From Pseudomonas saponiphila (GTDB taxonomy: Bacteria; Pseudomonadota; Gammaproteobacteria; Pseudomonadales; Pseudomonadaceae): a stretch of 64,000 bases of DNA. Below are positions 25,886 to 34,775 of the stretch, piece after piece. The stretch is from the NCBI RefSeq assembly GCF_900105185.1, contig NZ_FNTJ01000001.1, positions 496,001 through 560,000 on the forward strand, written 5' to 3'. The position numbers and the translations under genes were made by a program. The number at the start of each line of letters is the position of its first letter. The stretch's first letter is position 1. A model generated the notes under the pieces. The model made no database searches and was not told the origin of the DNA. It saw only the letters and a program-made list of their open reading frames with translations.

Positions 25886-27151
25886 TCATAAACGAATCGA
25901 CAGGCCGTCGGCCAGGGATTGCCGGTAGGCGCGCCAGGCCGGCACGCTGCCCATCAGCAGCGCGGCGATCAGGATACCGCCCAGCAGCGTCCACTCATAT
26001 TGGCTGGGCCAGGACAATGGCAGGTACAGGCCGTAATTCGATTGCACATAGCCCTGGGCCAGGGCGATGCCCAGGTACAGCAGGCCAAGACCGGCCAGAA
26101 CCCCGGTCAGCGCCAGGGCGAATGCCTCCAGTACCAGCAAGGTTGCAATGTGCCAGGGTCGGGCCCCTACCGAACGCAGAATGGCCATCTCCCGACGGCG
26201 CTCGTTGAGGCTGGTGAGGATCGCCGTGAGCATGCCGATCAGGCCGGTGAGCACCACGAACAGCGACACCACGAACAGGGCCTTCTCAGCGGTGCCCATC
26301 AGGCTCCAGAGCTCCTGCAGGGCCACGCCGGGCAGGATTGCCAGCATCGGCTCGCCGCGGAACTCGTTGATCTCGCGCTGCAGGGCGAAGGTCGAGATCT
26401 TGCTGTTGAGGCCGAGCATGAAGGCGGTGATTGCCTGGGGCGTCAGGTCCATGTTGCGCGCCTGATCGGCACTGATACGACCATCGCCACGGGCCGGCAC
26501 GCCGTTGTGCCAGTCGATGTGGATCGCTTCCATGCCGCCCAGGCTGATGTGCAGGGTGCGGTCCACCGGAGTGCCGGTGCGCTTGAGGATGCCGACCACG
26601 GTGAAGGGCTTGTCGTCATGCTTGACCAGGCTGATGGCCGCCACGCCGTGGGCCAGCACCAGCTGATCCCCCAGCTTGTAGTGCAGGGTGTCGGCGACTT
26701 CGGCCCCCAGTACCACCTCGAAAGGGTCGCTGGCGAAAGCCCGGCCCACGGCCAGTTGCAGGCTTTGCTGATGACCGTACTGATAGTGCTGGAAGTAGGC
26801 GTCGGTGGTGCCCATGACCCGATAGCCGCGGTGGGAATCGCCGAGGGAAATCGGGATCGCCCATTTCACTTTCGGGTTGCTGGCGAAATGCTCGAAGCTG
26901 TCCCAGCGGATGTTGTTGGTGGCGTTGCCGATGCGGAACACCGAGTACAGCAGTAGATTCACCGAGCCGGAGCGGGCGCCGACGATCAGGTCGGTGCCGC
27001 TGATGGTGCTGGCGAAACTGGCACGGGCTTCGGTGCGTACCCGCTCCACCGCCAGCAGCAGGCAGACCGAAAGGGCAATGGCAAAGGCGGTGAGGAGCGC
27101 GGTGAAGCGGCGGTTAGCCAGGCTGGCCATGGCTAGACGGAACAGATACAT
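25886..27151 (-). CDS. ABC transporter permease (FtsX/MacB-type)
   Basis: 421 residues. One N-terminal transmembrane helix (about residues 15-35), a large periplasmic domain of ~220 residues (IVGARSGSVNLLLYSVFRIG, IHIDWHNGVP), then three C-terminal helices with the conserved cytoplasmic NERRREMAILRSVGARPW loop that contacts the ATPase. This is the layout of MacB/LolE-type mechanotransmission permeases rather than a classical import channel. It starts one base after the ATPase stop. With the ATPase and the His-rich protein it probably moves a metal-linked protein or ligand within the periplasm (inference). Confidence 0.88.
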   Translation of the reverse strand: MYLFRLAMASLANRRFTALLTAFAIALSVCLLLAVERVRTEARASFASTISGTDLIVGARSGSVNLLLYSVFRIGNATNNIRWDSFEHFASNPKVKWAIPISLGDSHRGYRVMGTTDAYFQHYQYGHQQSLQLAVGRAFASDPFEVVLGAEVADTLHYKLGDQLVLAHGVAAISLVKHDDKPFTVVGILKRTGTPVDRTLHISLGGMEAIHIDWHNGVPARGDGRISADQARNMDLTPQAITAFMLGLNSKISTFALQREINEFRGEPMLAILPGVALQELWSLMGTAEKALFVVSLFVVLTGLIGMLTAILTSLNERRREMAILRSVGARPWHIATLLVLEAFALALTGVLAGLGLLYLGIALAQGYVQSNYGLYLPLSWPSQYEWTLLGGILIAALLMGSVPAWRAYRQSLADGLSIRL

Positions 27152-27152
27152 C

Positions 27153-27863
27153 TCAGACCTCTGCGGGCTTGGCGGCGCGATTGAGTTCGGCCAGCGACAG
27201 GTTGCGATCGAACAGCGGCGCCAGGCTCTGGTCGTGGCTGACGAACAGCAGGCTGGCCCCGGCCTCGCGGCACTCGGCGAACAGCAGTTGGATGAAGGCC
27301 TCCCGGGCGTCGTAGTCCAGTGCCGAGGTCGGTTCGTCGGCGATCACCAGCTCCGGCTGGCCGATCAGCGCCCTGGCCGCGGCGACCCGTTGCTGCTGGC
27401 CGATGGACAGCGAGTCGGCGCGACGACCGAGCAGATCGGGGTCCTTCAGGCCCAGGTGGGCCAGCAGGGTGGACGCTGCCTGATCGACGCTGCCGTGGCG
27501 CTGGAGGGCGCGACTGGCCCGCAGTCTGGAGAAGTGGCAGGGCAGTTCGACGTTCTCGCGCACCGAGAGAAATGGCAGCAGGTTGAACTGCTGGAAGATG
27601 TAGCCGGTGTGATCGACACGAAAGCGGTCGCGGGCCCCGGCGGACAGCTCGGTCAGTTCCTGGCCCAGCAGGCGGATGCTGCCGTGACTGGGTTTCTGCA
27701 CTCCGCCGAGCAGGCCCAGCAGGGTGGTCTTGCCACTGCCGCTGGGACCCTTGAGGAAGAGTGTTTCGCCGGCTTCCAGGCGGAAGGCCGGGATGTCCAG
27801 CAACTGAGGGTGGCCGGGCCAGCTGAAAGTCAGGTCGGACAGTTCGATAAGTGCTTGGGTCAT
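27153..27863 (-). CDS. ABC transporter ATP-binding protein (LolD/MacB-type)
   Basis: 236 residues. Walker A GPSGSGKTTLLGLLGG (about residues 39-54), Q-loop FQQFNLLPFLSVREN, signature SIGQQQRVAAARAL, Walker B LVIADEPTSALD, and switch His in LLFVSHDQ. The GYIFQQFNLLPFLSV segment is typical of the LolD/MacB branch, in agreement with the FtsX-type permease that follows. It sits 61 bp after the ZrgA-like gene, with a hairpin in the gap. Confidence 0.9.
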   Translation of the reverse strand: MTQALIELSDLTFSWPGHPQLLDIPAFRLEAGETLFLKGPSGSGKTTLLGLLGGVQKPSHGSIRLLGQELTELSAGARDRFRVDHTGYIFQQFNLLPFLSVRENVELPCHFSRLRASRALQRHGSVDQAASTLLAHLGLKDPDLLGRRADSLSIGQQQRVAAARALIGQPELVIADEPTSALDYDAREAFIQLLFAECREAGASLLFVSHDQSLAPLFDRNLSLAELNRAAKPAEV

Positions 27864-27888
27864 GTTGGGCCGATCATGCAGTGAGTGG

Positions 27889-27914
27889 TGTAGCCGCCAG
27901 CGCGGGCGGCTACA
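27889..27914. repeat. Perfect inverted repeat within the metal operon
   Basis: TGTAGCCGCC-agcgcg-GGCGGCTACA, a 10-bp stem between the stop of the zrgA-like gene and the start of the ABC ATPase gene. It resembles REP-type elements of Pseudomonas. Inside an operon it could lower read-through or protect the upstream message from decay. Confidence 0.6.
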
Positions 27915-27924
27915 GGTGCAGCGC

Positions 27925-28533
27925 TCAAAACTTCAGGGTGGGAGCCTTGGCCGTGGCTTCGACACCTTGCTGGCCGCTTGGCGAAATCAGTTGTACCTGA
28001 ATTTTCTGGGTGGCGGGGAAGGTCTTGAAGAGCTGCCCCAGATCGAGGCTCTTCAGGGCATCCGGCTTGGCGCAAGTGAACTGGTAGTGGGCGTGGATCT
28101 CGCTGTGCTCATGGTGATGTTCATGGTCGTTGGCGCCCTTGGCCTGTTCGTCGTGGTCGTCGTCATCGTGATCATCGGCATCGGGCTTGTCACCGAACAG
28201 CGGGCTCTGCAGTTCCTGCTTGGCTACTACGCACGCGGCAGCCCTGGGCAGGCTGAACAGCACCAGGGGTTGTTCCAGCTGGGTGCGGGCGGCGGCTACC
28301 TTGGCCTTGTCGGCGTCGGTACTGGGGGCGTGCTCGAAGCCCACCAGGTTCATCGCCGGGCTTTCCAGCTCCAGCTCCAGGGCCTGGCCGTCGAGCACCG
28401 CGTTCAAGCGGGCAACCCCATGTTCGTGGGCGCCGAGGCTGCCGTGTTCATGCTCGTGTTCATGGGCTTGCACGGCCTGAGAAACAGCCAGTGGCAACAG
28501 GGCAAACGGCAAGGCGAGGAGCAGACGGCGCAT
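27925..28533 (-). CDS. zrgA: ZrgA-family (DUF2796) histidine-rich zinc-associated protein
   Basis: 202 residues with signal peptide MRRLLLALPFALLPLAVSQA. The mature protein starts with a HEHEHEHGSLGAHEHG tract and has a second Asp/His-rich stretch in the middle (DADDHDDDDHDEQ, then DHEHHHEHSEIHAHY), both apt for zinc binding. The order and the C-terminal QIQVQLISPSGQQG fit DUF2796/ZrgA. It is the first gene of a four-gene unit and a Zur-like box lies 37 bp upstream, so induction by zinc shortage is expected. Start at ATG 28533 has CTGGAGA upstream. Confidence 0.88.
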   Translation of the reverse strand: MRRLLLALPFALLPLAVSQAVQAHEHEHEHGSLGAHEHGVARLNAVLDGQALELELESPAMNLVGFEHAPSTDADKAKVAAARTQLEQPLVLFSLPRAAACVVAKQELQSPLFGDKPDADDHDDDDHDEQAKGANDHEHHHEHSEIHAHYQFTCAKPDALKSLDLGQLFKTFPATQKIQVQLISPSGQQGVEATAKAPTLKF

Positions 28534-28569
28534 AGCAAGTCTCCAGGGCGAGGATGAAAAAAATGTTAT

Positions 28570-28582
28570 GTGATCTTATAAC
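28570..28582 (-). promoter_or_regulatory. Zur-type operator upstream of zrgA operon
   Basis: GTGATCTTATAAC matches the Zur consensus GTTATANTATAAC at all but two scored positions. It is part of a larger imperfect palindrome (TGTTAT ... ATAACA, 28564-28583). It lies in the AT-rich gap between the zrgA operon and the divergent gene at 28668, where it could repress one or both. Confidence 0.65.
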
Positions 28583-28667
28583 AATAGGCCGCAGAGTTTG
28601 ACCGTCCGCTTGGCGTTGCGCAAGACGCGTGGGAGCATGCTCGTCAGAAAAAATCGGGAGTGCAGCG

Positions 28668-29009
28668 ATGTTGCGAATTCGTGGAAGCATCGGCGACTGG
28701 CCGGTGGATTTGACCCTGGAGCTGGACGAAGGCGACTGGGCGCAACTGGGCGCGCAGTTGCAGGCGGCCAGGCCGGAAGCGGCGGCCCCGGTGAGCAAGC
28801 CGGCCAGCCAGGACGATGCCCTGTGGCAAACCGCCAAGGACCTGCTGCGCAAGGCGGGCCAGATCAGCGGGCCGCAGTTGCTGGAGCAGTTGGAGGGACT
28901 GGCCGGTAGCGCGGCGGCGGGCAAGCGACTGCTGGTGCGCTTGCGCCACTGCGCCGAGGTCAAGGTGGTCAGCGGCGCCGATACGCCGCTCTACAGCTGG
29001 GTGCAATGA
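28668..29009 (+). CDS. Conserved hypothetical protein
   Basis: 113 residues from ATG 28668 with GGGAG upstream. It begins MLRIRGSIGDWPVDLTLELDEGDWAQL, then has a poly-Ala/Pro linker and a helical C-terminal half (LLRKAGQISGPQLLEQLEGL) ending in YSWVQ. No signal peptide or membrane helix. I recall a similar small gene at this place in P. aeruginosa (PA4062) but no function. It is divergent from the Zur-controlled operon and shares its 130-bp control region. Confidence 0.75.
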   Translation: MLRIRGSIGDWPVDLTLELDEGDWAQLGAQLQAARPEAAAPVSKPASQDDALWQTAKDLLRKAGQISGPQLLEQLEGLAGSAAAGKRLLVRLRHCAEVKVVSGADTPLYSWVQ

Positions 29010-29012
29010 TCC

Positions 29013-29099
29013 TGTAGGTGCCAGCTTGCTGGCGAATGCGTTTGGTCTGTCAGAACGGCTTCGCTGGCAAGCCAGCTCCTACACAAGCCAGCTCCTACA
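29013..29099. repeat. REP pair (BIME-like) plus direct repeat
   Basis: Two REP-like palindromes lie in opposite orientation: GTAGGTGCCAGCTTGCTGGC at 29014-29033 and its inverse GCTGGCAAGCCAGCTCCTAC at 29063-29082, separated by about 30 bp. The last part, AAGCCAGCTCCTACA, is immediately repeated. The unit fills the gap between two convergent genes, a usual REP location in Pseudomonas. Confidence 0.8.
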
Positions 29100-29117
29100 T
29101 CAGTCGGCACTTCCGGC

Positions 29118-29990
29118 TCAGTACAGTGCGGCGAACAGCTTGCGGCGGTAGGCGGTGACCAGCGGATGATCGTTGCCCAGCAGGTCGAAGACTTGCAGCA
29201 GGGTCTTGTGGGCAATGCCTTCGCTGTAGCTGCGGTTGCGCATGAACAGCTTGAGCAAGGCTTCCAGTGCCGCTTCGTATTGCTGGCGGGCCAGTTGCTG
29301 GATCGACAGCTGGTACAGGGCTTCGTCATCCAGTGGGTCTTTGGCCAGGCGCGCCTTGAGGTCGGCAGCGTCCGGCAGGTCCGCGGCCTGCTTGAGGAAG
29401 GTGATCTGCGCCTTGGCGCCGGCCAGGGCAGCCTTGTGTTCATCGCCGGTGACGGCGTCGAGCACGGTTTGCGCCTCACCCAGCTCGCCGCGTTCGGCCA
29501 GGCAATGGGCGTAGAGGATCAGCGCCTTGGCGTTGCTGTTGTCTTCACCCAGCAGCACTTTGAGGAGGGCTTCGGCGTCGCCGATACGGCCTTCGGCAAA
29601 CAGCGCTTCGGCCTGTTCCAGTGGATCGGCAGCGGGCGGTGGCGGCATCTGCACATGGGGTTCGAGCATGGCCCGTACCGCGGACTCCGGCTGCGCACCG
29701 GCAAAGCCGTCCACCGGCTGGCCGTCCTTGAACAGCACCACGGTGGGCAGGCTGCGGATGCCGAAACGGGCGACGATGTCCTGCTCGACATCACAGTTGA
29801 CCTTGGCCAGCAGCAGCTCGCCCTGATAGCTCTCGGCGATCTGCTGCAGCATCGGCATCAGCGCCTTGCAGGGCGCGCACCATTCGGCCCAGAAGTCCAC
29901 CAGGACCGGCTTGTGGAAGGAGTTCTCGATGACCGACTGGTCGAAGTCGGCGGTGCGGGCGTCGAAGATATACGGCGTGTCCTGACTCAT
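29118..29990 (-). CDS. ybbN: Thioredoxin-fold co-chaperone YbbN (CnoX-type)
   Basis: 290 residues. N-terminal thioredoxin domain with the active site WCAPC (Cys38, Cys41) and cis-Pro in RSLPTVV; C-terminal TPR-like region from residue ~115 (DPLEQAEALFAEGRIGDAEALL, then repeated helical pairs). E. coli YbbN/CnoX lacks the CxxC, whereas here both cysteines are present, so redox activity is possible. The family holds unfolded or oxidised proteins for GroEL/DnaK. Single gene between a REP pair and the methyltransferase gene. Confidence 0.9.
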   Translation of the reverse strand: MSQDTPYIFDARTADFDQSVIENSFHKPVLVDFWAEWCAPCKALMPMLQQIAESYQGELLLAKVNCDVEQDIVARFGIRSLPTVVLFKDGQPVDGFAGAQPESAVRAMLEPHVQMPPPPAADPLEQAEALFAEGRIGDAEALLKVLLGEDNSNAKALILYAHCLAERGELGEAQTVLDAVTGDEHKAALAGAKAQITFLKQAADLPDAADLKARLAKDPLDDEALYQLSIQQLARQQYEAALEALLKLFMRNRSYSEGIAHKTLLQVFDLLGNDHPLVTAYRRKLFAALY

Positions 29991-30052
29991 GGGGTATCTC
30001 GAATAAGCGGGAATGGAAGCACTATAAAGGCTGGTCGGAAGGCTGAAAATCG

Positions 30053-30709
30053 CTATCGCCGCTGCGCGTGATACAGGCTCACCTTGCGAAACTCCCAGGG
30101 CTCGGCCAGGTCTGGCAGGGTCAGGGCATTGAGCGTTTCCAGGCGCTGATACAGCGGATGCTGGAAGTCCCTGACCCGGGAGTCCGCCACCAGGGCCTGG
30201 CGGCCGCGGCTGAGGAATTCGTCCAGCAACGGCAGGTTGGCCCGGTCATAGAGCACGTCCGCCACCAGGATCAGGTCGAAGCGATCGGCCTCGGCGAAAA
30301 AATCCGTGGAATAGCCGAGCTCGACGCCGTTGAGTTCGGCGTTGGCCCGGCAGGCGGCAATCGCCAGCGGGTCCAGGTCACAGGCCACCACTTCCAGGGC
30401 TCCGGCCCTGGCTGCGGCAATTGCCGCCACCCCGGAACCGGCACCGAAATCCAGCACCCGCTTGCCTTGCACCCAGTGCGGGTGTTCGGCCAGATAGCGG
30501 GCCAGGGCCAGGCCGCTGGCCCAGCAGAAACTCCAGTAAGGCGGCTCGTGGAGAATGCGCCGGGTTTCTTCCGGGGTGAAGGCGCGGTCCATGTTCCGGG
30601 CGTCGATCAGCCAGAGTTTCAGCTGGGTATCGGGCAGCTCGCAGGCCACCAGTTGCGCGTCCCCCAGCAGTTCGCTGAGGGCGTCTTGCAGGTCGAGCGG
30701 TGGATTCAT
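30053..30709 (-). CDS. Class I SAM-dependent methyltransferase, METTL20/ETF-beta-like
   Basis: 218 residues. [19 protein letters not shown] (about residues 55-73) is close to the PWWxFxWPGGQALARY segment of electron-transfer-flavoprotein lysine methyltransferases. The SAM-binding motif I is [17 protein letters not shown], motif [13 protein letters not shown], and the catalytic-type motif is DVLYD (DxxY of the lysine methyltransferase 16 family). Probable protein lysine methyltransferase; substrate not shown. Its ATG overlaps the stop of the lipoprotein gene ahead by 4 bp. Confidence 0.82.
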   Translation of the reverse strand: MNPPLDLQDALSELLGDAQLVACELPDTQLKLWLIDARNMDRAFTPEETRRILHEPPYWSFCWASGLALARYLAEHPHWVQGKRVLDFGAGSGVAAIAAARAGALEVVACDLDPLAIAACRANAELNGVELGYSTDFFAEADRFDLILVADVLYDRANLPLLDEFLSRGRQALVADSRVRDFQHPLYQRLETLNALTLPDLAEPWEFRKVSLYHAQRR

Positions 30710-31164
30710 GGGGCTTTGACGAATTGCAGGGGGCCCAGAGCCTGGGTGGTGGGTTGGTCGATGCGCACCGCGGGCAGGTGCAGGATCAACTGGCCGGATT
30801 GGCTGGCGCGGCCACGCAGTTCGACCCGGGCTCCGGCCGGGAATGCCTCGGCGGCGAAGCGCAGGCGAAACGGCAGAGCCTGACTGGTGCCGCTGAGGTT
30901 GCTGCTGGCCAAAAGGCGTTGCGGACGGCTGCGTTCATCGATCACCAGCAGTGCCAGTTCCACGTCGGCGCCGGCCGGCACGCCCTCAAGGGTGCCGCTC
31001 AGTTCGCGCTGATAGGCCGGCAAGGGACCGAGCTCGACAGGTGGCTGATTTTTTTTCACCGTCTGTTGCGAGGAGGAGGCGGGGGCCGCAGGTTTCGGGG
31101 CATCGCTGCTGCAGGCGACCAGCAGGCTGACAAGACTGAGCAAAACGAGCGGTCTGAGCGGCAT
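30706..31164 (-). CDS. YbaY-family lipoprotein
   Basis: 152 residues from ATG 31164; the longer frame to 31203 is unlikely because it would place the signal peptide inside. The N-terminus [18 protein letters not shown] ends in an LVAC lipobox, so the protein is lipidated at Cys18. After a Pro/Ala/Gln linker comes one beta-sandwich domain ([21 protein letters not shown] ... ARVELRG) like YbaY/YscW pilotin-type proteins. Overlaps the methyltransferase gene by 4 bp. Function unknown. Confidence 0.8.
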   Translation of the reverse strand: MPLRPLVLLSLVSLLVACSSDAPKPAAPASSSQQTVKKNQPPVELGPLPAYQRELSGTLEGVPAGADVELALLVIDERSRPQRLLASSNLSGTSQALPFRLRFAAEAFPAGARVELRGRASQSGQLILHLPAVRIDQPTTQALGPLQFVKAP

Positions 31165-31293
31165 CTGAAGCTCCAACAAGGCGAATTTCCGTGTGCGAAA
31201 CATAATAGTCGGTCTGTATACCGTAAAGGCTATGGCTTGTCTTGCCAGTGGGATGCGCTACCATGGCCCTCCCTTTTTTTGTTGCCTGCCACC

Positions 31294-31758
31294 ATGCACT
31301 GTCCCTTCTGCGGTGCCAACGACACCAAGGTCATCGACTCGCGTCTGGTCGCCGAGGGCGAACAGGTGCGCCGCCGGCGTGAATGCCTGGCCTGCGGTGA
31401 ACGTTTCACCACCTTCGAAACCGCCGAACTGGTGATGCCGCGCCTGATCAAGACTGACGGCAGCCGTCAGCCCTTCGACGAAGAAAAACTGCGTGCCGGC
31501 ATGCAGCGCGCCCTGGAAAAACGCCCGGTGAGTGTCGAGCGCCTGGAAGCGGCGCTGGTGCACATCAAGCACAAGCTGCGAGCCACCGGCGAGCGTGAAG
31601 TCAAATCCCTGGTCGTGGGTGAGCTGGTGATGACCGAGCTGCAGAAGCTCGATGAAGTCGCCTATATCCGTTTTGCGTCGGTTTACCGGCGTTTCCAGGA
31701 CCTCAACGAATTCCGCGAAGAGATCGACCGCCTCGCCCGCGAGCCGGCCAAGCCATGA
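31294..31758 (+). CDS. nrdR: Transcriptional regulator NrdR
   Basis: 154 residues, the usual length. N-terminal zinc ribbon with Cys3, Cys6, Cys31 and Cys34 (MHCPFCG ... ECLACGERF), followed by an ATP-cone domain ([21 protein letters not shown]). NrdR represses ribonucleotide reductase genes according to the ATP/dATP state. Its stop overlaps the start of ribD by 4 bp (ATGA), so it is the first gene of the riboflavin operon, an arrangement common in proteobacteria. Confidence 0.97.
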   Translation: MHCPFCGANDTKVIDSRLVAEGEQVRRRRECLACGERFTTFETAELVMPRLIKTDGSRQPFDEEKLRAGMQRALEKRPVSVERLEAALVHIKHKLRATGEREVKSLVVGELVMTELQKLDEVAYIRFASVYRRFQDLNEFREEIDRLAREPAKP

Positions 31759-32888
31759 GCCAGTCCCCGGAGCAAGCGGTACTCGACGCGCACTACATGG
31801 CCCGCGCTCTGGAACTGGCGCGCAAGGGGCGCTACTCCACCCATCCCAATCCCCGAGTCGGTTGCGTCATCGTGCGCGACGGCCAGGTGGTGGGTGAGGG
31901 CTGGCACGTGCGGGCCGGCGAGCCCCACGCCGAAGTCCACGCCTTGCGCGCCGCCGGTGAACTGGCCCGTGGCGCCACGGCTTACGTGACCCTGGAGCCT
32001 TGCAGCCATCACGGTCGCACACCGCCGTGTGCCGATGCCCTGGTCAATGCCGGCGTGGCACGGGTGGTTGCGGCAATGCAGGATCCGAACCCGGAAGTGG
32101 CTGGCCGTGGCTTGCAGCGCCTGGCCCAGGCCGGTATCGACACCCACAGCGGTGTGCTGGAGGCCGAAGCCCGGGCGATCAACAAGGGTTTCCTCAAGCG
32201 CATGGAACACGGCCTGCCTTATGTGCGGGTCAAGCTGGCCATGAGCCTCGATGGTCGTACAGCGATGGCCAGCGGTGAGAGCCAGTGGATCACCGGGCCT
32301 GCCGCGCGCTCTGCGGTGCAGCGCCTGCGGGCCGAATCGTCCGTGGTGCTGACCGGTGCCGATACGGTGCTGGCCGATGATGCGCGGCTTACCGTGCGCG
32401 CCGCCGAACTGGGCCTGGACGCCGAGCAGACGGCCCTGGCCATGAGCCGGCCGCCGCTGCGGGTGTTGATCGATGGTCGCCTGCGAGTGCCTCTCGACGC
32501 AGCGTTCTTCAAGGCCGGCCCGGCCCTGGTCGCGACCTGCGCGGCGGTGGAAGAGCAATATGCCAACGGCCCGGAATGCCTGATCGTGCCCGGCCCCGAT
32601 GGCCTGGTGGATCTGCGCCGCCTGTTGCGCGAGCTCGCCGCCCGAGGTGTCAACGAGGTGCTGGTGGAAGCCGGTCCGCGATTGGCCGGGGCCTTTGCCC
32701 AGCAGGGCCTGGTGGACGAGTACCAGATCTTCGTCGCCGGCAAGTTCCTCGGTTCCTCGGCGCGGCCGTTGCTCGACTGGCCGCTGGCGCAGATGAGCCA
32801 GGCGCCTCTGCTCAAGATCATCGAAATGCGTGCGGTGGGCGATGACTGGCGAGTCACTGCCATCCCGGCCCCACCAGCGAGCGTATAA
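31755..32888 (+). CDS. ribD: Riboflavin biosynthesis deaminase/reductase RibD
   Basis: 377 residues. N-terminal pyrimidine deaminase with zinc site HAEVHALR (His58, Glu60) and [11 protein letters not shown] (Cys83, Cys92); C-terminal NADPH reductase from residue ~150 ([38 protein letters not shown]). Together they turn the GTP cyclohydrolase II product into the ribitylamino pyrimidine. A TATAAT hexamer overlaps its stop codon (32884-32889), without a clear -35, and could be a weak internal promoter for ribE. Confidence 0.97.
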   Translation: MSQSPEQAVLDAHYMARALELARKGRYSTHPNPRVGCVIVRDGQVVGEGWHVRAGEPHAEVHALRAAGELARGATAYVTLEPCSHHGRTPPCADALVNAGVARVVAAMQDPNPEVAGRGLQRLAQAGIDTHSGVLEAEARAINKGFLKRMEHGLPYVRVKLAMSLDGRTAMASGESQWITGPAARSAVQRLRAESSVVLTGADTVLADDARLTVRAAELGLDAEQTALAMSRPPLRVLIDGRLRVPLDAAFFKAGPALVATCAAVEEQYANGPECLIVPGPDGLVDLRRLLRELAARGVNEVLVEAGPRLAGAFAQQGLVDEYQIFVAGKFLGSSARPLLDWPLAQMSQAPLLKIIEMRAVGDDWRVTAIPAPPASV

Positions 32889-32935
32889 TTCCCGACTTTC
32901 GCCTACCCGGCGGCCCTGTTCTCGAGGAGGACTCC

Positions 32936-33598
32936 ATGTTCACCGGCATCATCGAATCCATCGGCAGCATTCGCGCATTGACCCCAAAAGGCGGAGATGT
33001 GCGGGTCTATGTAGAAACCGGCAAGCTTGATCTGGCCGACGTCAAACTGGGCGACAGCATCGCGGTGAACGGCGTCTGCCTGACCGCGGTTGAACTGCCG
33101 GGCGATGGTTTCTGGGCCGATGTCAGCCGCGAGACTCTGGATTGCACAGCCTTCCATCAGTTGAAGGCCGGTAGCCGGGTCAACCTGGAGAAAGCCCTGA
33201 CCCCGACCACCCGCCTGGGCGGTCACCTGGTCAGTGGTCATGTCGACGGTGTCGGCGAAGTGGTGGCGCGGGAGGAAAATGCCCGGGCCATCCAATTTCG
33301 CATCCGCGCGCCGAAGGAGCTGGCCAAGTACATCGCCCATAAAGGCTCGATCACCGTCGACGGCACCAGCCTGACGGTCAATGCGGTGAATGGCGCCGAG
33401 TTCGAGCTGACCATCGTGCCCCACACGCTGGCGGAAACCATCATGGCCGACTACCGGCCGGGTCGGCAGGTCAACCTCGAGGTCGACCTGCTGGCGCGCT
33501 ACCTGGAGCGCCTGCTGTTGGGCGACAAGGCGGCCGAGGCCACCGGCGGCACCATTACCGAAAGTTTTCTGGCCGCTAACGGCTATCTCAAATCCTGA
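32936..33598 (+). CDS. ribE: Riboflavin synthase, alpha chain
   Basis: 220 residues starting MFTGIIESIG, after a strong GAGGAGGA ribosome site. Two tandem lumazine-binding barrels are visible: KLGDSIAVNGVCLTAV (first) and AHKGSITVDGTSLTVNAV (second). Converts two 6,7-dimethyl-8-ribityllumazine molecules to riboflavin. No FMN riboswitch was seen upstream. The gene is called ribC in some Pseudomonas annotations. Confidence 0.97.
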   Translation: MFTGIIESIGSIRALTPKGGDVRVYVETGKLDLADVKLGDSIAVNGVCLTAVELPGDGFWADVSRETLDCTAFHQLKAGSRVNLEKALTPTTRLGGHLVSGHVDGVGEVVAREENARAIQFRIRAPKELAKYIAHKGSITVDGTSLTVNAVNGAEFELTIVPHTLAETIMADYRPGRQVNLEVDLLARYLERLLLGDKAAEATGGTITESFLAANGYLKS

Positions 33599-33614
33599 CT
33601 CAAGGGGGTGCCGC

Positions 33615-34706
33615 GTGGCGCTCAACAGCATCGAAGAACTGGTTGAAGACATCCGCCAAGGCAAGATGGTCATCCTCATGGATGACGAAGACCGCGAGAA
33701 CGAAGGCGACCTGATCATGGCCGCCGAGTGTTGCAAGGCCGAACATATCAACTTCATGGCCAAGCACGCCCGTGGCCTGATCTGCATGCCCATGAGCCGC
33801 GAGCGTTGCGAGCTGCTCAAGCTGCCGCTGATGGCGCCGCGCAACGGTTCCGGCTTCGGCACCAAGTTCACCGTCTCCATCGAGGCCACCGAAGGGGTGA
33901 CCACCGGCATCTCCGCCGCTGACCGTGCGCGCACCGTGCAAGCGGCGGCAGCCAAGGACGCCAAGCCCGAGGACATCGTCAGCCCGGGTCACATCTTCCC
34001 GCTGATGGCCCAGCCCGGCGGGACCCTGGCCCGTGCCGGCCACACCGAAGCCGCCTGCGACCTGGCGCGCATGGCCGGTTTCGAGCCGAGCGGAGTGATC
34101 TGCGAGGTAATGAACGACGACGGCACCATGTCCCGTCGCGCCGAGCTGGAAGCCTTCGCCGCCGAGCACAACATCAAGATCGGCACCATCGCCGACCTGA
34201 TTCACTACCGGATGATCCACGAACGTACCGTTCAGCGGATTGCCGAGCAGCCCCTGGACAGCGAACTGGGCCAGTTCAACCTGGTGACCTATCGTGATTC
34301 CGTGGAAGGCGACGTGCACATGGCCCTGACCCTGGGGGACATCTGCGCAGAAGAACCGACCCTGGTGCGGGTGCACAACATGGACCCGCTGCGCGACCTG
34401 CTGATGGTCAAGCAGCCGGGCCGCTGGAGCCTGCGGGCAGCCATGGCCACCGTGGCCGAGGCTGGCAGTGGCGTGGTGCTGTTGCTCGGCCACCCGCTGG
34501 ATGGCGACGTGCTGCTGGCGCACATCCGTGAAACCGCGGAACACCAGCCGGTGAAGAAACCCACCACCTACAGCATCGTCGGTGCCGGTTCGCAGATCCT
34601 GCGCGACCTGGGCGTACGCAAAATGCGCCTGATGAGTGCGCCGATGAAGTTTAATGCGATATCCGGTTTCGACCTGGAAGTTGTAGAATACGTGCCCTCC
34701 GAATAA
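33615..34706 (+). CDS. ribBA: RibB (DHBP synthase) with degenerate C-terminal GTP cyclohydrolase II domain
   Basis: 363 residues from a GTG start. N-terminal ~200 residues are an intact 3,4-dihydroxy-2-butanone 4-phosphate synthase (LMDDEDRENEGDLIMAAE; GFGTKFTVSIEA; GVTTGISAADRART; HTEAACDLARMAG). The C-terminal ~160 residues have the RibA fold position but lack the zinc cysteines: the place of the ExC-x10-CDCG motif reads RVHNMDPLRDLLMVKQPG. It therefore cannot act as a normal GTP cyclohydrolase II; a separate intact ribA is at 38135. This form is common in Pseudomonas. Confidence 0.95.
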   Translation: MALNSIEELVEDIRQGKMVILMDDEDRENEGDLIMAAECCKAEHINFMAKHARGLICMPMSRERCELLKLPLMAPRNGSGFGTKFTVSIEATEGVTTGISAADRARTVQAAAAKDAKPEDIVSPGHIFPLMAQPGGTLARAGHTEAACDLARMAGFEPSGVICEVMNDDGTMSRRAELEAFAAEHNIKIGTIADLIHYRMIHERTVQRIAEQPLDSELGQFNLVTYRDSVEGDVHMALTLGDICAEEPTLVRVHNMDPLRDLLMVKQPGRWSLRAAMATVAEAGSGVVLLLGHPLDGDVLLAHIRETAEHQPVKKPTTYSIVGAGSQILRDLGVRKMRLMSAPMKFNAISGFDLEVVEYVPSE

Positions 34707-34752
34707 AAGCCGGTCGTTTCCAGCTTGAAATTCGCGGTTCAAATATCACTGA

Positions 34753-34775
34753 AGAGCGTGTGCTAGACACGCTCT
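34753..34775 (+). promoter_or_regulatory. Hairpin in the ribBA-ribH gap
   Basis: AGAGCGTGT-gctag-ACACGCTCT, a perfect 9-bp stem with a five-base loop, ends 22 bp before the ribH start codon, inside an unusually long (91 bp) gap for this operon. There is no T-run directly after it. It could act as an attenuator, processing site or translation control element. Confidence 0.5.

Noticed and set aside
28564..28583. Treating the whole 20-bp palindrome TGTTAT...ATAACA as the Zur site
   Set aside because: The half-site spacing is too wide for Zur; the inner 13-mer at 28570-28582 fits better.
32889..32935. Possible FMN riboswitch in front of ribE
   Set aside because: The gap is only 47 bp and has none of the conserved RFN stems.
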